Origin: Tamlana flava
GTDB lineage: Bacteria > Bacteroidota > Bacteroidia > Flavobacteriales > Flavobacteriaceae
Direction: 5' to 3'
DNA: 64,000 bases
Assembly: GCF_041287255.1 (NCBI RefSeq)
Contig: NZ_JBGGTX010000001.1
Coordinates: 372,001-436,000 of the forward strand
Positions 17,342-26,453 of this stretch are shown one piece after another; the first letter of the stretch is position 1, and the number at the start of each line of letters is the position of its first letter. The position numbers were made by a program, and so were the translations under genes. The notes beneath the pieces were generated by a model, which was given only the letters and a program-made list of their open reading frames with translations, was not told the origin of the DNA and searched no databases.

Positions 17342-18454
17342 ATGAAAAATACACTATATTTAGTTTACCCAAAAAGTGCAGAATCTGGAACAATAGAAAC
17401 GCTTCCAAAAACTGATGGAATGAAGCTTGTACAAGAAGATGATTTTTTAAAAAACCATTGTGATGTAGCCGACTCCGGTAAAGTATGCATTACCTCTGAA
17501 GCTTCTCTTGAAAGTATTCTTAAATGTATCAAGGATAAATCTAAAATAGAAGGAATAGTCGCTATGAAAGACAAGCATTTATTTCGTGACTTATTGAAAG
17601 AAATGTTTCCATCAATTAATTATCACTTAATTTCATTTCAAGATATTGAAACGTTAAAAATATCAACGAAAAAAATCATAAAGCCTATTAAAGGATGCTT
17701 TGGAACTGCCGTAAAAACTATAGATAAAAACAGTAATCTTGATAAGATTGCCCAAGAAATAAAATCTGAAGTTCAAAAGAACTCAATTGTCCTTTCAGAA
17801 AGTGTTCTTTCTCAAAGTGAATTTATTGTTGAAGATTATATAGAAGGAGAGGAATATGCAGTAGATATGTTTTATGACTCAAATGGTCAAGCTCATATTG
17901 TAAATATATATTTTCATCCGATTCCCAAACATGTAGAATATTTACATATGATATACTACACTAGCAAAGCAATATTTAAAAAAATTTATGCTCGTGCTAT
18001 AGCATTTTTTAATCGACTAAATGAAAAATTGCAATTGAAAAATGTAGCACTTCATTCAGAATTCAGACTTTCAGACAAACTAGTACCCATAGAAATAAAT
18101 TCTATGCGCTTTGGAGGAATGGGTTTGGGAAATATGATATACCATAGTCTAAAAGTTAATCCATATCAGTTTTTTATTGAAGAAAAGAGTCCTGATTGGA
18201 AAGAAATATGGAAGCATTATCCTGAAAGTAATTTTGCATTCTTAATAGCTTATAATGGAACGCAAATAGATAAGTCAAGGCAAAAGCCCAATTTGGAAAA
18301 GCTGGAAAGCGAGTTTACCAAAATTCTCAATAAAACAGTCTTTGATTACCAAAAACAACTTGCATTTGGCACCTATACACTTGAGGAAGACTTCGAAAAT
18401 ATTAACAAATTATTGCGAATTGATTTTAATGATTATTACGAAAAAATAAAGTAA
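17342..18454 (+). CDS. ATP-grasp domain protein
   Basis: A 370-residue protein. The central domain resembles ATP-grasp carboxylate-amine ligases: KKIIKPIKGCFGTAVKTID near residue 108 (ATP-binding Lys and glycine-rich loop), FIVEDYIEGEEYAVDMFYD near 160, and a Mg-binding strand VPIEINSMRFGGMG near 250. I start at the ATG at 17342, since upstream codons are intergenic in character. No partner (acyl carrier, peptide precursor or transporter) is adjacent, so the substrate is unknown. Codon use is more AT-rich than in the core genes, consistent with an acquired gene. Confidence 0.7.
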   Translation: MKNTLYLVYPKSAESGTIETLPKTDGMKLVQEDDFLKNHCDVADSGKVCITSEASLESILKCIKDKSKIEGIVAMKDKHLFRDLLKEMFPSINYHLISFQDIETLKISTKKIIKPIKGCFGTAVKTIDKNSNLDKIAQEIKSEVQKNSIVLSESVLSQSEFIVEDYIEGEEYAVDMFYDSNGQAHIVNIYFHPIPKHVEYLHMIYYTSKAIFKKIYARAIAFFNRLNEKLQLKNVALHSEFRLSDKLVPIEINSMRFGGMGLGNMIYHSLKVNPYQFFIEEKSPDWKEIWKHYPESNFAFLIAYNGTQIDKSRQKPNLEKLESEFTKILNKTVFDYQKQLAFGTYTLEEDFENINKLLRIDFNDYYEKIK

Positions 18455-18455
18455 A

Positions 18456-18525
18456 CAGCTTGTAACATGGCATAAATGGTTGTGTCGGCTAAGTGCCTCC
18501 TCGCCACATATGCAAAATGTTAGCT
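18456..18525. repeat. Imperfect palindrome after the ATP-grasp gene (cassette-like spacer)
   Basis: The left arm contains AGCTTGTAACATGGCATA and the right arm, read on -, AGCTAACATTTTGCATA. The interior is GC-richer (GTCGGCTAAGTGCCTCC). The fold looks like a long mismatched hairpin, similar in layout to integron attC sites, but no integrase is nearby. Confidence 0.4.
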
Positions 18526-18544
18526 AAAACTAAAACCATTTAAA

Positions 18545-19729
18545 ATGACTAAAAATTTGTTGCTCCTTTTTTCGCTTATTTTTAACATCTGCATTTCCTA
18601 TGGACAAAAGAATATTTCTTGGAAATTCAAAACTGATGGCAGAATTTATTCAACTCCAAAAATCGATAATAATATTCTTTATTTCGGAAGTGGCGATCAA
18701 CATATTTATGCATTAGACGCCGAAACAGGGAAATTATTATGGAAATTCAAGACAGCAGGAAAAGTTCATTCTTCACCTGATACTAATGATAATAATGTTT
18801 TTTTTTCAAGTACAGATGGTAATGTTTATTGTCTTAATAAAACAACGGGCAATCTTGTATGGAAATTTGAATCTGAAGGGGAAAAACAACATGGGTTATG
18901 GGACTATTACCTATCTTCTCCAAAGGTAGAAGACAATATCTTATATTGGGGTTCTGGAGACAGCAATATTTATGCTATAAATTCAATAAATGGTAAAGTA
19001 ATTTGGAAATATAAAACAAATGATATCGTGCATGCGGATCCAGTAATCTATGAAGAGGGGGTATACATAGGAAGTTTTGATGGCCATTTGTATAAGCTGA
19101 ATAAATATAATGGAGCACTTGTCTGGAAATTTAAAACAATAGGCGCAGCTTATTTCCCAAAAGGCGAAATTCAAAAAAAAGTAACCATTCATAATGGCCG
19201 AGTTTATTTTGGTAGTCGAGATTACAATCTATATGTCGTGGACGCAAAAAACGGAAAAGGTGTATGGAACTACCGACAACCTAAAGGATGGGTCATTTCA
19301 ACTCCCACCATATATCAGGAATTTGTCTATTTTGGTTCTTCTGATGGGCATACATTCTATTGTTTTGATATCAACTCTACAAATAAAAAATGGGAGATAC
19401 CTACAAATATGCGTACTTACTCTCAGGCCACATGGTTTAGAGATGAAATCCTATTTAGCACATTTGATGGTAAAATAGTTAGTGTAAATTACAAAACAGG
19501 GAGTCAAAACTGGGAGTTTCAAACCGATGCAAGCAAAAAAAATTATAGCAAAATATATAAAGCAGATGGTACTTTTCAAGATGATTTTAAATTGTATGGA
19601 GAAGATTATTTAGAATCAGAGAAGATGATTCATAACTTAGGCTCCATATTATCTGACCCCATTTTGCATAGTAACAAGCTATATTTTGGGAGTTCTGATG
19701 GAAACTTATATGCATTAATACTTGAATAA
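18545..19729 (+). CDS. PQQ-binding-like beta-propeller protein, exported
   Basis: A 394-residue protein with an N-terminal signal peptide (LLLLFSLIFNICISYG, cleavage near residue 21). It has about seven tryptophan-docking propeller blades of the form YFGSGDQHIYALDAETGKLLWKF, repeated every 40 or so residues. The fold is that of PQQ-dependent dehydrogenases and BamB. No dehydrogenase-specific domain or haem motif is present, so it is more likely a binding or scaffold protein in the periplasm. Confidence 0.8.
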   Translation: MTKNLLLLFSLIFNICISYGQKNISWKFKTDGRIYSTPKIDNNILYFGSGDQHIYALDAETGKLLWKFKTAGKVHSSPDTNDNNVFFSSTDGNVYCLNKTTGNLVWKFESEGEKQHGLWDYYLSSPKVEDNILYWGSGDSNIYAINSINGKVIWKYKTNDIVHADPVIYEEGVYIGSFDGHLYKLNKYNGALVWKFKTIGAAYFPKGEIQKKVTIHNGRVYFGSRDYNLYVVDAKNGKGVWNYRQPKGWVISTPTIYQEFVYFGSSDGHTFYCFDINSTNKKWEIPTNMRTYSQATWFRDEILFSTFDGKIVSVNYKTGSQNWEFQTDASKKNYSKIYKADGTFQDDFKLYGEDYLESEKMIHNLGSILSDPILHSNKLYFGSSDGNLYALILE

Positions 19730-19732
19730 GAT

Positions 19733-19792
19733 TAGCTAACATCGTTTAAAGTGCACACCCTCGCGATACGCACCATGCTCAAAACGCTACCT
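19733..19792. repeat. Imperfect palindrome after the propeller gene (cassette-like spacer)
   Basis: It opens TAGCTAACATCGTTT and closes AAAACGCTACC, with an inner GTGC/GCAC pair around a GC-rich loop. Outer arms TAGC and CGTTT pair with the right end. It has the same layout as the spacer at 18456-18525. Confidence 0.4.
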
Positions 19793-19811
19793 TATTAAAT
19801 ATCAACTAATT

Positions 19812-20987
19812 ATGAAGAATATTTTAATAGTTATTGTACTAGCGCTCATTTCTTCCCAATTCTATGCACAAAAACCACGAGCTAGAGATTTAGGAATCCC
19901 GTTTGGGGGTAAAACAGGTGAATTTAATGCCATTACCGATGTTAAAGGTGTTGAGGTTGGTTATAGTACTATTATTTCAGGTGAAGGAGAAAACATTATT
20001 GGCAAAGGACCTATTAGGACTGGAGTTACCGCAATATTCCCGAGAGGTAAAGCTAAAAAATTTAGTCCTGTTTACGCAAATTGGTACAGTCTAAACGGAA
20101 ATGGAGAAATGACGGGCACAACTTGGGTTACCGAGTCAGGCTTTCTTGAAACGCCTATAATGATTACGAATACCAATAGCGTTGGAGTTGTAAGAGATGC
20201 GGTTTTAAAATGGTATGTAGACACCGATTGGTATAAAGGAGAAGATTGGTGGTATACTTATCCGGTAGTGGCAGAAACATACGATGGCTTTCTTAATGAT
20301 ATTTATGGATTCCATGTAAAGGAAAAAAACGTTTTAGAAGCTATTGAAAATTCTTCAAGTGGAAAAATAACCGAAGGTAATGTAGGCGGTGGAACAGGTA
20401 TGCTGTGCTTAGGATTTAAAGGTGGGACAGGTACCTCTTCAAGAGTTCTTAAAATAAAAGATTCTACATATACCATTGGAGCTATAGTACAATCAAATTT
20501 TGGAGCAAAGTTTAATCTAAATATTGCAGGTGTTCCAGTAGGTATTGAGTTAAAGGACACATTAAATTATGAATATAAAGCGCCACCAAAATCAAGAAGA
20601 CAAGAAGGGGACGGTTCTATTATAGTTGTTGTCGCTACCGATGTCCCTTTATTACCACATCAGTTAAAAAGAGTAGCTCAAAGAATTCCTCTCGGTATTG
20701 GCATTGTTGGTGGTCGAGGAAGTAATGGCTCTGGAGATATTTTTTTGGCGTTTTCAACGGCAAATGAGAAGGCGTTTAATCGTGATGAAATGACTACGGT
20801 GGAAACTATGTCAAATGATTTATTATTTCCAGTTTTTCAAGCAACCGTGCAAGCTGTTGAAGAAGCCATTATTAATGCAATGGTAGCAGCAGAAACCATG
20901 GAAGGTATTAATGGCAATAAAGCCTATGCCATTCCGCATGATTTACTAATTGAAACCCTGAGAAAATATAATCGGATAAAAGAATAA
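19812..20987 (+). CDS. P1-family peptidase (DmpA/BapA-type beta-aminopeptidase), exported
   Basis: A 391-residue Ntn-like hydrolase with a signal peptide (IVIVLALISSQFYAQ). Family blocks are RARDLGIPFGGKTGEFNAITD, VEVGYSTI, GGGTGM near residue 197 and GRGSNGSGDIFLAFSTAN near 305. The self-cleavage site is the Gly268-Ser269 bond in EGDGSIIVVVATD, where Ser269 becomes the N-terminal nucleophile. P1 enzymes cleave N-terminal D- or beta-amino acids from small peptides and amides. A periplasmic location is inferred. Confidence 0.88.
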   Translation: MKNILIVIVLALISSQFYAQKPRARDLGIPFGGKTGEFNAITDVKGVEVGYSTIISGEGENIIGKGPIRTGVTAIFPRGKAKKFSPVYANWYSLNGNGEMTGTTWVTESGFLETPIMITNTNSVGVVRDAVLKWYVDTDWYKGEDWWYTYPVVAETYDGFLNDIYGFHVKEKNVLEAIENSSSGKITEGNVGGGTGMLCLGFKGGTGTSSRVLKIKDSTYTIGAIVQSNFGAKFNLNIAGVPVGIELKDTLNYEYKAPPKSRRQEGDGSIIVVVATDVPLLPHQLKRVAQRIPLGIGIVGGRGSNGSGDIFLAFSTANEKAFNRDEMTTVETMSNDLLFPVFQATVQAVEEAIINAMVAAETMEGINGNKAYAIPHDLLIETLRKYNRIKE

Positions 20988-21063
20988 CATTATAAAACAG
21001 AATAGATAAGCCATTGAAAACGACTTAAATTCTCATTTGTGTTCTATTAGAAAATTCTTCAAT

Positions 21064-22518
21064 ATGAAAAAAACAAATCTGTTAAATCGGATTAAAGAAT
21101 TAACGTACTGGATAATTGGTATATCATTCTTCTTACTTGTGAATGGAACTTTAACGGCGCAAAGCATTAAATTAAAGACTTCAGAGGGATATATCAAGAC
21201 CCAGAATTCTGTTCAACTTTATTATAAAATACAGGGAGAAGGAAAGGACACCCTTGTAGTTGTACACGGAGGTCCATACAATTCAGGCTATCTGAGTCCT
21301 GACCTTCTACCGCTTGCAGCGCACCATACATTATTGTATTACGATCAGCGTGCTGCCGGGTTCTCATCCTCTGTATCTGACACAACTAAACTAGGCATAA
21401 CAAACTATATTGAGGATTTAGAAACAATTCGGAAACATTTTAATATCAATAAACTTAACCTTTTGGGCCATTCAACCGGAGGAATATTTTGCGGATACTA
21501 TGCAGCCACTTATCCCGGACGAATTAATTCAATGATTTTGGTGAATCCAGTTCCGGCAAAAGCAGGTTGGAAAATAAGTTTTGGAAGTGAATTAGATAGC
21601 ATGTCAAAACTTTTAAAGAAACAGAACAAAAAGAAATTTGTTACTGCCCCAAAAGACACCATAAAATCTTGTTGGGATTATTATGCATTGGATGCCCGCG
21701 GGTTTTACCCTAGCTCAATAATGACACGCCGAATGTGGGGCGATGTTTGTAACTGCAATCCAATAAATACACTTAGCCCGGGTCGCAATTACATACACAA
21801 ATCATTTAAAAATTATGACATCACCGACCAACTTAAAAAAGCAACCGCTCCTGTTCTCATTATTGGTGGTGAACTGGATGGCATCCCAATGGAGTCATTT
21901 GAAGAATGGAAAAATAGTTTTCTCAACAGCACATTAATTAAAGTGCCTAATTCAGGTCATTTCCCTCATGTTGATGAACCAAATGCATTCTTCATGGCTG
22001 TTGAATTATTTATGCAAAATAAATCAACAAAAGCAAACATATTCAATACGAAAGGTGCAGGAATTGTACTCCCCCTAGACGAAACCGGAACACCATATCA
22101 GCAAGCTAGAGCTGTCGTTATTAAAGTTGAGAATGAATTGATTAAACAAGTAAACGATGCTAACTGGGCGGGTGTATCCGAAATTTATTCGAATGACGCG
22201 TGGATTATGGCTCCTGGAGCCCCTCCTGTTATGGGGCGTCAGGCAATCGAATCATTCTGGCATACTGCGGCTATTAGAGGAATGCACTCGCTTGAACTCC
22301 AACTAATGGATGTTGAAACATCAGGTGATTTACTTTTTGGGAGAGGGAAATATGTAATGCGAAATGAGCAGAATGAATTTTTTGATATTGGAAAATTTGT
22401 TGCCATTTACAAAAAGGTAAATCAGAAATGGGTTTTGTATACCGACATATTTAACACCAGTTTAGAAACACGTTCTCCGATTGCCATACCAGACTATTTG
22501 ACCCTAGATAAAAAATAG
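21064..22518 (+). CDS. Alpha/beta hydrolase fused to a C-terminal SnoaL-like domain
   Basis: A 484-residue exported protein (signal peptide to about residue 32, ending LTAQS). The hydrolase domain has VVVHGGPYNSG (oxyanion region), nucleophile elbow GHSTGG with Ser137, GGELDGIP (candidate Asp) and NSGHFPHVDEP (candidate His), close to prolyl iminopeptidase-like hydrolases. From about residue 350 an NTF2/DUF4440 domain follows (ELIKQVNDANWAGVSEIYSND, then APGAPPVMGRQAIESFW). I start at ATG 21064 rather than a TTG nine codons upstream. The fusion is unusual, and its substrate is unknown. Confidence 0.8.
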   Translation: MKKTNLLNRIKELTYWIIGISFFLLVNGTLTAQSIKLKTSEGYIKTQNSVQLYYKIQGEGKDTLVVVHGGPYNSGYLSPDLLPLAAHHTLLYYDQRAAGFSSSVSDTTKLGITNYIEDLETIRKHFNINKLNLLGHSTGGIFCGYYAATYPGRINSMILVNPVPAKAGWKISFGSELDSMSKLLKKQNKKKFVTAPKDTIKSCWDYYALDARGFYPSSIMTRRMWGDVCNCNPINTLSPGRNYIHKSFKNYDITDQLKKATAPVLIIGGELDGIPMESFEEWKNSFLNSTLIKVPNSGHFPHVDEPNAFFMAVELFMQNKSTKANIFNTKGAGIVLPLDETGTPYQQARAVVIKVENELIKQVNDANWAGVSEIYSNDAWIMAPGAPPVMGRQAIESFWHTAAIRGMHSLELQLMDVETSGDLLFGRGKYVMRNEQNEFFDIGKFVAIYKKVNQKWVLYTDIFNTSLETRSPIAIPDYLTLDKK

Positions 22519-22530
22519 TTGTGCTCAAAA

Positions 22531-22830
22531 ATGGAAGGCAAAATTAAATATGAATATACAACCAAAATGTGGAGGTACGATTCGTCTGGTGGTTGGTATT
22601 TTGTTTCACTGCCCAAAACTTTGTCAAAAGAAATAAGAGACAACCTTAAATGGCAAGAAGAAGGCTGGGGCCGAATAAAAGCCTTTGCGCAAATTGGTAA
22701 ATTAGTATGGGAAACAGCCATTTGGTTTGACACAAAAATGGATACCTATATACTCCCCATTAAATCCGAAATCAGAAAGAAAACCGACCTTAAAATTAAT
22801 CAGAAAATCGATATGAATATATGGATTTGA
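22531..22830 (+). CDS. DUF1905-domain small protein
   Basis: A 99-residue cytoplasmic protein fully covered by a DUF1905 beta-barrel: WRYDSSGGWYFVSLPKTLSKEI, GWGRIKAFAQIGKLVWETAIW, TYILPIKSEIRKKTDL. Function is unknown; the domain is often paired with a YdeI/OmpD-associated domain, absent here. The ATG at 22531 is preferred to an upstream TTG. It begins 12 nt after the hydrolase stop. Confidence 0.78.
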   Translation: MEGKIKYEYTTKMWRYDSSGGWYFVSLPKTLSKEIRDNLKWQEEGWGRIKAFAQIGKLVWETAIWFDTKMDTYILPIKSEIRKKTDLKINQKIDMNIWI

Positions 22831-22854
22831 AAAGCCTTGAAATGACATAAAACA

Positions 22855-23682
22855 ATGAGAAATAAAAAGACGATAACATTTTTTGCTATTACCTTTTTGT
22901 GGTCTTGGGCATTTTGGATAATTGGATTTTACTATTTAAAAGAAGGAATCACACAAGATACTATTGTCAAATTTTTAAAAGTTTTCTTTGCAGGTGTTTA
23001 TGGGCCAACGGTAAGTGCCCTAGTCACTACATTTTTTTACGATGGTTTTAAAGGAATTTTAAGCTTGCTAAACAAGTTATTTATTTGGAAGGCCCCTTTT
23101 AAAATTTATGCTTTCATCATTTTGGCGCCAATCATTTTTGTTTTACTAGGAATTGCGATTTACAGCATTTTTATTGGAAACATTGGACAGTTTGACAAAA
23201 TGGCCTTTCTTTCTATACCTACAGTTTTGTGGGCAGGATTGTATGCTGGCCCTCTTGGGGAAGAACTGGGCTGGAGAGGTTTTTTACTGCCTGAATTTCA
23301 AAAAACATTTTCAAATTTAAGAAGTTCCATTTTCATAGGAATAATTTGGTTCGCTTGGCACATCCCATTATTCTGGGCTCCCTTTGGCACTTTGGTCAGT
23401 GGAGCACCCATCTCCTTTTTACCAGTAACAACCTATTTTTTAATGATAATCTGCCTTTCCGTCATGATTACTTGGTTGGTAATTAATTCCAAGGGCAGTG
23501 TACTCGTTGCCATTTTGTTTCATCTTTCAATCAATGCAGGCATTGCATTACTCTTTTTCCCTGAATTGAATCTGGACTTCAAAAAAGTACATTTATTATC
23601 TGGTATTGGTATGTTTATATTTACTGGAATATTGATTGCAAAAAATAAATTAGAAAAGAAAATCAGTAATAGCCATCGATAA
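22855..23682 (+). CDS. CPBP-family intramembrane glutamic endopeptidase
   Basis: A 275-residue membrane protein with about eight helices. Motif 1 is GPLGEELGWRGFLLPEF near residue 136 (catalytic Glu pair and Arg), motif 2 is WFAWHIPLFW near 164, and a third His lies in LFHLSINAG near 225. These are the Abi/CAAX prenyl endopeptidase signatures (Rce1-like). Substrates are unknown; bacterial members process membrane proteins or give self-immunity near bacteriocins, but no such genes are adjacent. The stop codon lies inside a hairpin. Confidence 0.88.
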   Translation: MRNKKTITFFAITFLWSWAFWIIGFYYLKEGITQDTIVKFLKVFFAGVYGPTVSALVTTFFYDGFKGILSLLNKLFIWKAPFKIYAFIILAPIIFVLLGIAIYSIFIGNIGQFDKMAFLSIPTVLWAGLYAGPLGEELGWRGFLLPEFQKTFSNLRSSIFIGIIWFAWHIPLFWAPFGTLVSGAPISFLPVTTYFLMIICLSVMITWLVINSKGSVLVAILFHLSINAGIALLFFPELNLDFKKVHLLSGIGMFIFTGILIAKNKLEKKISNSHR

Positions 23683-23689
23683 TGGCTAT
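23669..23689. repeat. Hairpin spanning the CPBP gene stop codon
   Basis: ATAGCCAT and ATGGCTAT pair around CGATA, which includes the stop codon. A T run is absent. Downstream, ATACCGTTACC resembles the right ends of other spacers in this stretch. Confidence 0.45.
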
Positions 23690-23758
23690 CGATGCAAAAT
23701 ACCGTTACCTAAAAATGACTATTATCCAACTTCTTACTAAATACTAAAAACCAACACA

Positions 23759-24973
23759 ATGAAAACAAATTTTACTCTCCTTTTTAGCCTATTAATTATT
23801 CTTAACTGTAAACAAAAACCAACGGAAAATCAGATTGAAAAACCAATGGACAGCCTTGCGGATGTTAATCCTGTAAAATTGCACTTTGCAAAAATGGAAG
23901 AAGACGCCCTTAAAGAACCATTTAGAGGAATATTCACAGAAGACGGCAAGGAAAATGATTTATTTAAAATCCATTCAACTGGTGTTTCTACCCTGCCCAT
24001 TATACAATCTGCGCAAAAATTTTTAAACAGTTTGACAACTGCACAAAAAGAACGTACAACGTTCGATATTGATGATAAAGAATGGCGTAAATGGTGTAAT
24101 GTGGACAATGGTATATATGATAGACAGGGCGTTAGCCTCAAAGAAATGACTGAAGAACAAAAAGTGAAAGCTTTTGAATTAATGCAATCTTCATTGAGCG
24201 CTAAAGGACTTCAACTTAGTAAGGATATTATGAAAACCGACCAAACGCTTAAAGAGCTCAACAACGGTTCACTGGATTATGATGAGGAATTGTATTTTTT
24301 TACCATTATGGGGCAACCCTCACCTACTGAACCTTGGGGGTGGCAAATGGATGGTCACCATCTGGTTATTAATTATTTTGTTTTAGGCGACCAAGTGGTT
24401 ATGTCACCAGTTTTTATGGGCGGGGAACCAATAATCACCACTTCAGGAAAATATAAGGGAAATACTTTGTTTCAAGATGAGCAAAATTTAGGCTTATCAT
24501 TAATGCAATCCTTAACCAAAGAACAACAATTGGTAGCCAACATTTTCGAGTCAAAAATCAAGAATAACATAGTTGCCGGAGCCAATATGGACAATATAAC
24601 CCTGAATTACGAAGGTATTTTGGTCTCTAAATTTTCCAAAGAACAAAAACAACAGCTATTGGATTTAGTTTATCTGTACATTAGTAATATCAGAGAGGGC
24701 CACGATCAGATTAAAATGGATGAAATAATAGAGCATATTGATAATACTTGGTTTTCTTGGGTTGGTGGAACTGATGAAGATGCGGTTTTCTACTATCGCA
24801 TACATAGCCCAGTTGTACTTATTGAGTTTGACCATCAAAGAGTTGTTGGCGTACCCAATGCAGATGATGGAAAACCATCAAGAAACCATATTCACACGGT
24901 GGTAAGAACACCTAACGGAAATGACTATGGTAAAGATTTATTAAGACAGCATAAGGAGAAACATCATCATTAA
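23759..24973 (+). CDS. DUF3500-domain lipoprotein
   Basis: A 404-residue predicted lipoprotein (LLIILNC, Cys20). It covers the DUF3500 family: LPIIQSAQKFLNSLT near residue 78, KEWRKWCNVDNGIYDRQGV near 110, and the core WGWQMDGHHLVINYFVLGD near 195 with a conserved His pair. The C-terminal region has IRIHSPVVLIEFDHQRVVG and a NHIHTVVRTPNGNDYG tail. The family is often found with secreted hydrolases but has no established activity. Envelope location is inferred. Confidence 0.82.
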   Translation: MKTNFTLLFSLLIILNCKQKPTENQIEKPMDSLADVNPVKLHFAKMEEDALKEPFRGIFTEDGKENDLFKIHSTGVSTLPIIQSAQKFLNSLTTAQKERTTFDIDDKEWRKWCNVDNGIYDRQGVSLKEMTEEQKVKAFELMQSSLSAKGLQLSKDIMKTDQTLKELNNGSLDYDEELYFFTIMGQPSPTEPWGWQMDGHHLVINYFVLGDQVVMSPVFMGGEPIITTSGKYKGNTLFQDEQNLGLSLMQSLTKEQQLVANIFESKIKNNIVAGANMDNITLNYEGILVSKFSKEQKQQLLDLVYLYISNIREGHDQIKMDEIIEHIDNTWFSWVGGTDEDAVFYYRIHSPVVLIEFDHQRVVGVPNADDGKPSRNHIHTVVRTPNGNDYGKDLLRQHKEKHHH

Positions 24974-25013
24974 GCCATAATCAAAACTTAGAATGCCCAT
25001 TAGCAACCATTAA

Positions 25014-25790
25014 ATGAGAATGATAAATAATAAGCAAAAAGGAATAGCTCTTTTCCTAATTTCATTATGCTTCACCAATTGTAAAAATAACGTGGAAGCA
25101 GACAAAGAACCTTGGATTGAAAAACCAATTTCCGAATGGCCAAATTTCGTCCTTACAAACTCGGTTCAATTTACGGACACGACATATACAGATATTGCAA
25201 ATTCATTTGTTGTTGCTACAGATTCTGATACTATTGCCGCTAGTTGTAAACATATATTCTTAGTTTTTAAAAACAATGGCTTAAACACTATTGACTTGGG
25301 AAAGGACTTTTTAAAATGGACTATGCATCCAAAAACCCAGAACGACAAAAATGTAATAATAAAAAACCTGATAAACCAAAACAACAAGGAGAGAATAGGT
25401 GCATTCAATACATTAAAAGACAGAGATTGGATAATATTTAACATTGAAAACAAAGACAACCAGATTTACCCTTTAAAAATTAGAAAGGCACCACTTAAAA
25501 AAGGAGAAATAATATATGCCGTTGGATGGGCATACAGACAGACCACTACTGAACCAACCATCGTAAAAATGCAGATGTTTGAAAATCTCGGAAACTATTA
25601 TTACGTTAGAACTTTAAGTCAAAATATTGATCCGGCAGGAAGAAGTGGTTCTCCAGTAATTGACGAAAACGGTTATCTTGTTGGATTAGTTTCTGGCGCT
25701 GAGGGCAATTTAGGTGTAATAGGATCCGTAGCCTATTTATTCAAATTATTTGACCAATATGGCATTAAATATAAAACTACCGCTCCCTAA
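25014..25790 (+). CDS. Trypsin-like serine peptidase lipoprotein
   Basis: A 258-residue predicted lipoprotein (LFLISLCFTNC) with a trypsin-like fold. SFVVATDSDTIAASCKHIFLVF carries the candidate His, LKDRDWIIFNIEN the Asp, and DPAGRSGSPVIDENGYLVG the Ser in the GxSGxP form usual for HtrA-like and V8-like peptidases. No PDZ domain is present. The second ATG two codons in is also possible. It is the last gene of the accessory stretch. Activity is inferred from the triad. Confidence 0.7.
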   Translation: MRMINNKQKGIALFLISLCFTNCKNNVEADKEPWIEKPISEWPNFVLTNSVQFTDTTYTDIANSFVVATDSDTIAASCKHIFLVFKNNGLNTIDLGKDFLKWTMHPKTQNDKNVIIKNLINQNNKERIGAFNTLKDRDWIIFNIENKDNQIYPLKIRKAPLKKGEIIYAVGWAYRQTTTEPTIVKMQMFENLGNYYYVRTLSQNIDPAGRSGSPVIDENGYLVGLVSGAEGNLGVIGSVAYLFKLFDQYGIKYKTTAP

Positions 25791-25880
25791 TACCATTTAA
25801 AAAAATTATTTCTTATACCCTAAGTCTAGAATCCTGCCAAGCTGACATTTTAACAAAACCCCATAATTTCAATTTTTCCA

Positions 25881-25896
25881 TTGGTATATTTTTTGC
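25881..25896 (+). promoter_or_regulatory. Candidate sigma-54 (-24/-12) promoter
   Basis: TTGGTATATTTTTTGC has GG and GC separated by exactly 10 nt, as required for sigma-54, and an expected start about 30 nt before the lipoprotein ATG at 25940. An upstream GCTGACATTTT segment could be an enhancer site. The -24 element lacks the usual CA after TGG, so this is tentative. Confidence 0.4.
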
Positions 25897-25939
25897 TGCC
25901 TAAACATAGAATATTTGTTTAATTTAAATTGTATCTGTT

Positions 25940-26419
25940 ATGAAAACACTTCAAATTATTCCAATTTTTATTCTATTCATTTTTAGTTGTGCTGGTCAGG
26001 AAAAACAAAACAATGAAACTGCCCTCAAACCTGATGAAAATATTACGGTGAACAAAGAATACGACGAGCAAGGGAATCTTATTAAATACGATTCCATTTA
26101 CTCGTACAGCTATTCGTCAAAAGGTAAATTAAACGATAACTTAAAAGAGCAATTTCAAAAACATTTTAAAAACCATTCGTTTTTTAATGATTCCTTTTTC
26201 AATGATTTCTTTGGTAAAGATTCTTTAACCGGTCAATTTAATTCCGACGATTTTTTCTATAAAGGTTTCATGAACCAAGATGAACAAATAAAGCGGATGA
26301 TGAAGCGCATGGACTCCATCCAGCAGCTATTTTTTGAACAGCATTCACGACCAATTGTTCCTGCCGAACCCGAAAATACTGAACCAGAAACCGAAAAAAT
26401 AAATTTTAAACAGATTTAA
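25940..26419 (+). CDS. Lipoprotein of unknown function, Asn/Phe-rich centre
   Basis: A 159-residue predicted lipoprotein (IFILFIFSC, Cys17). The mature protein is hydrophilic: VNKEYDEQGNLIKYDSIYSYSYS, then a Phe/Asn/Asp-rich segment (FFNDSFFNDFFGKDS) and a helical section with MKRMDSIQQLFFEQH. I do not recognise a family. It may form a coiled segment or bind a partner at the envelope. It is flanked by a sigma-54-like promoter and a terminator, so it is a monocistronic, perhaps stress-controlled, unit. Confidence 0.65.
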   Translation: MKTLQIIPIFILFIFSCAGQEKQNNETALKPDENITVNKEYDEQGNLIKYDSIYSYSYSSKGKLNDNLKEQFQKHFKNHSFFNDSFFNDFFGKDSLTGQFNSDDFFYKGFMNQDEQIKRMMKRMDSIQQLFFEQHSRPIVPAEPENTEPETEKINFKQI

Positions 26420-26453
26420 TACAGAGCGTAAACAAAGCGTTAAATAAAAATTA

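Noticed and set aside
16700..25800. Integrated plasmid, prophage or transposon
   Set aside because: No integrase, transposase, replication or structural phage gene was found, and no clear terminal repeats; only cassette-like spacers.
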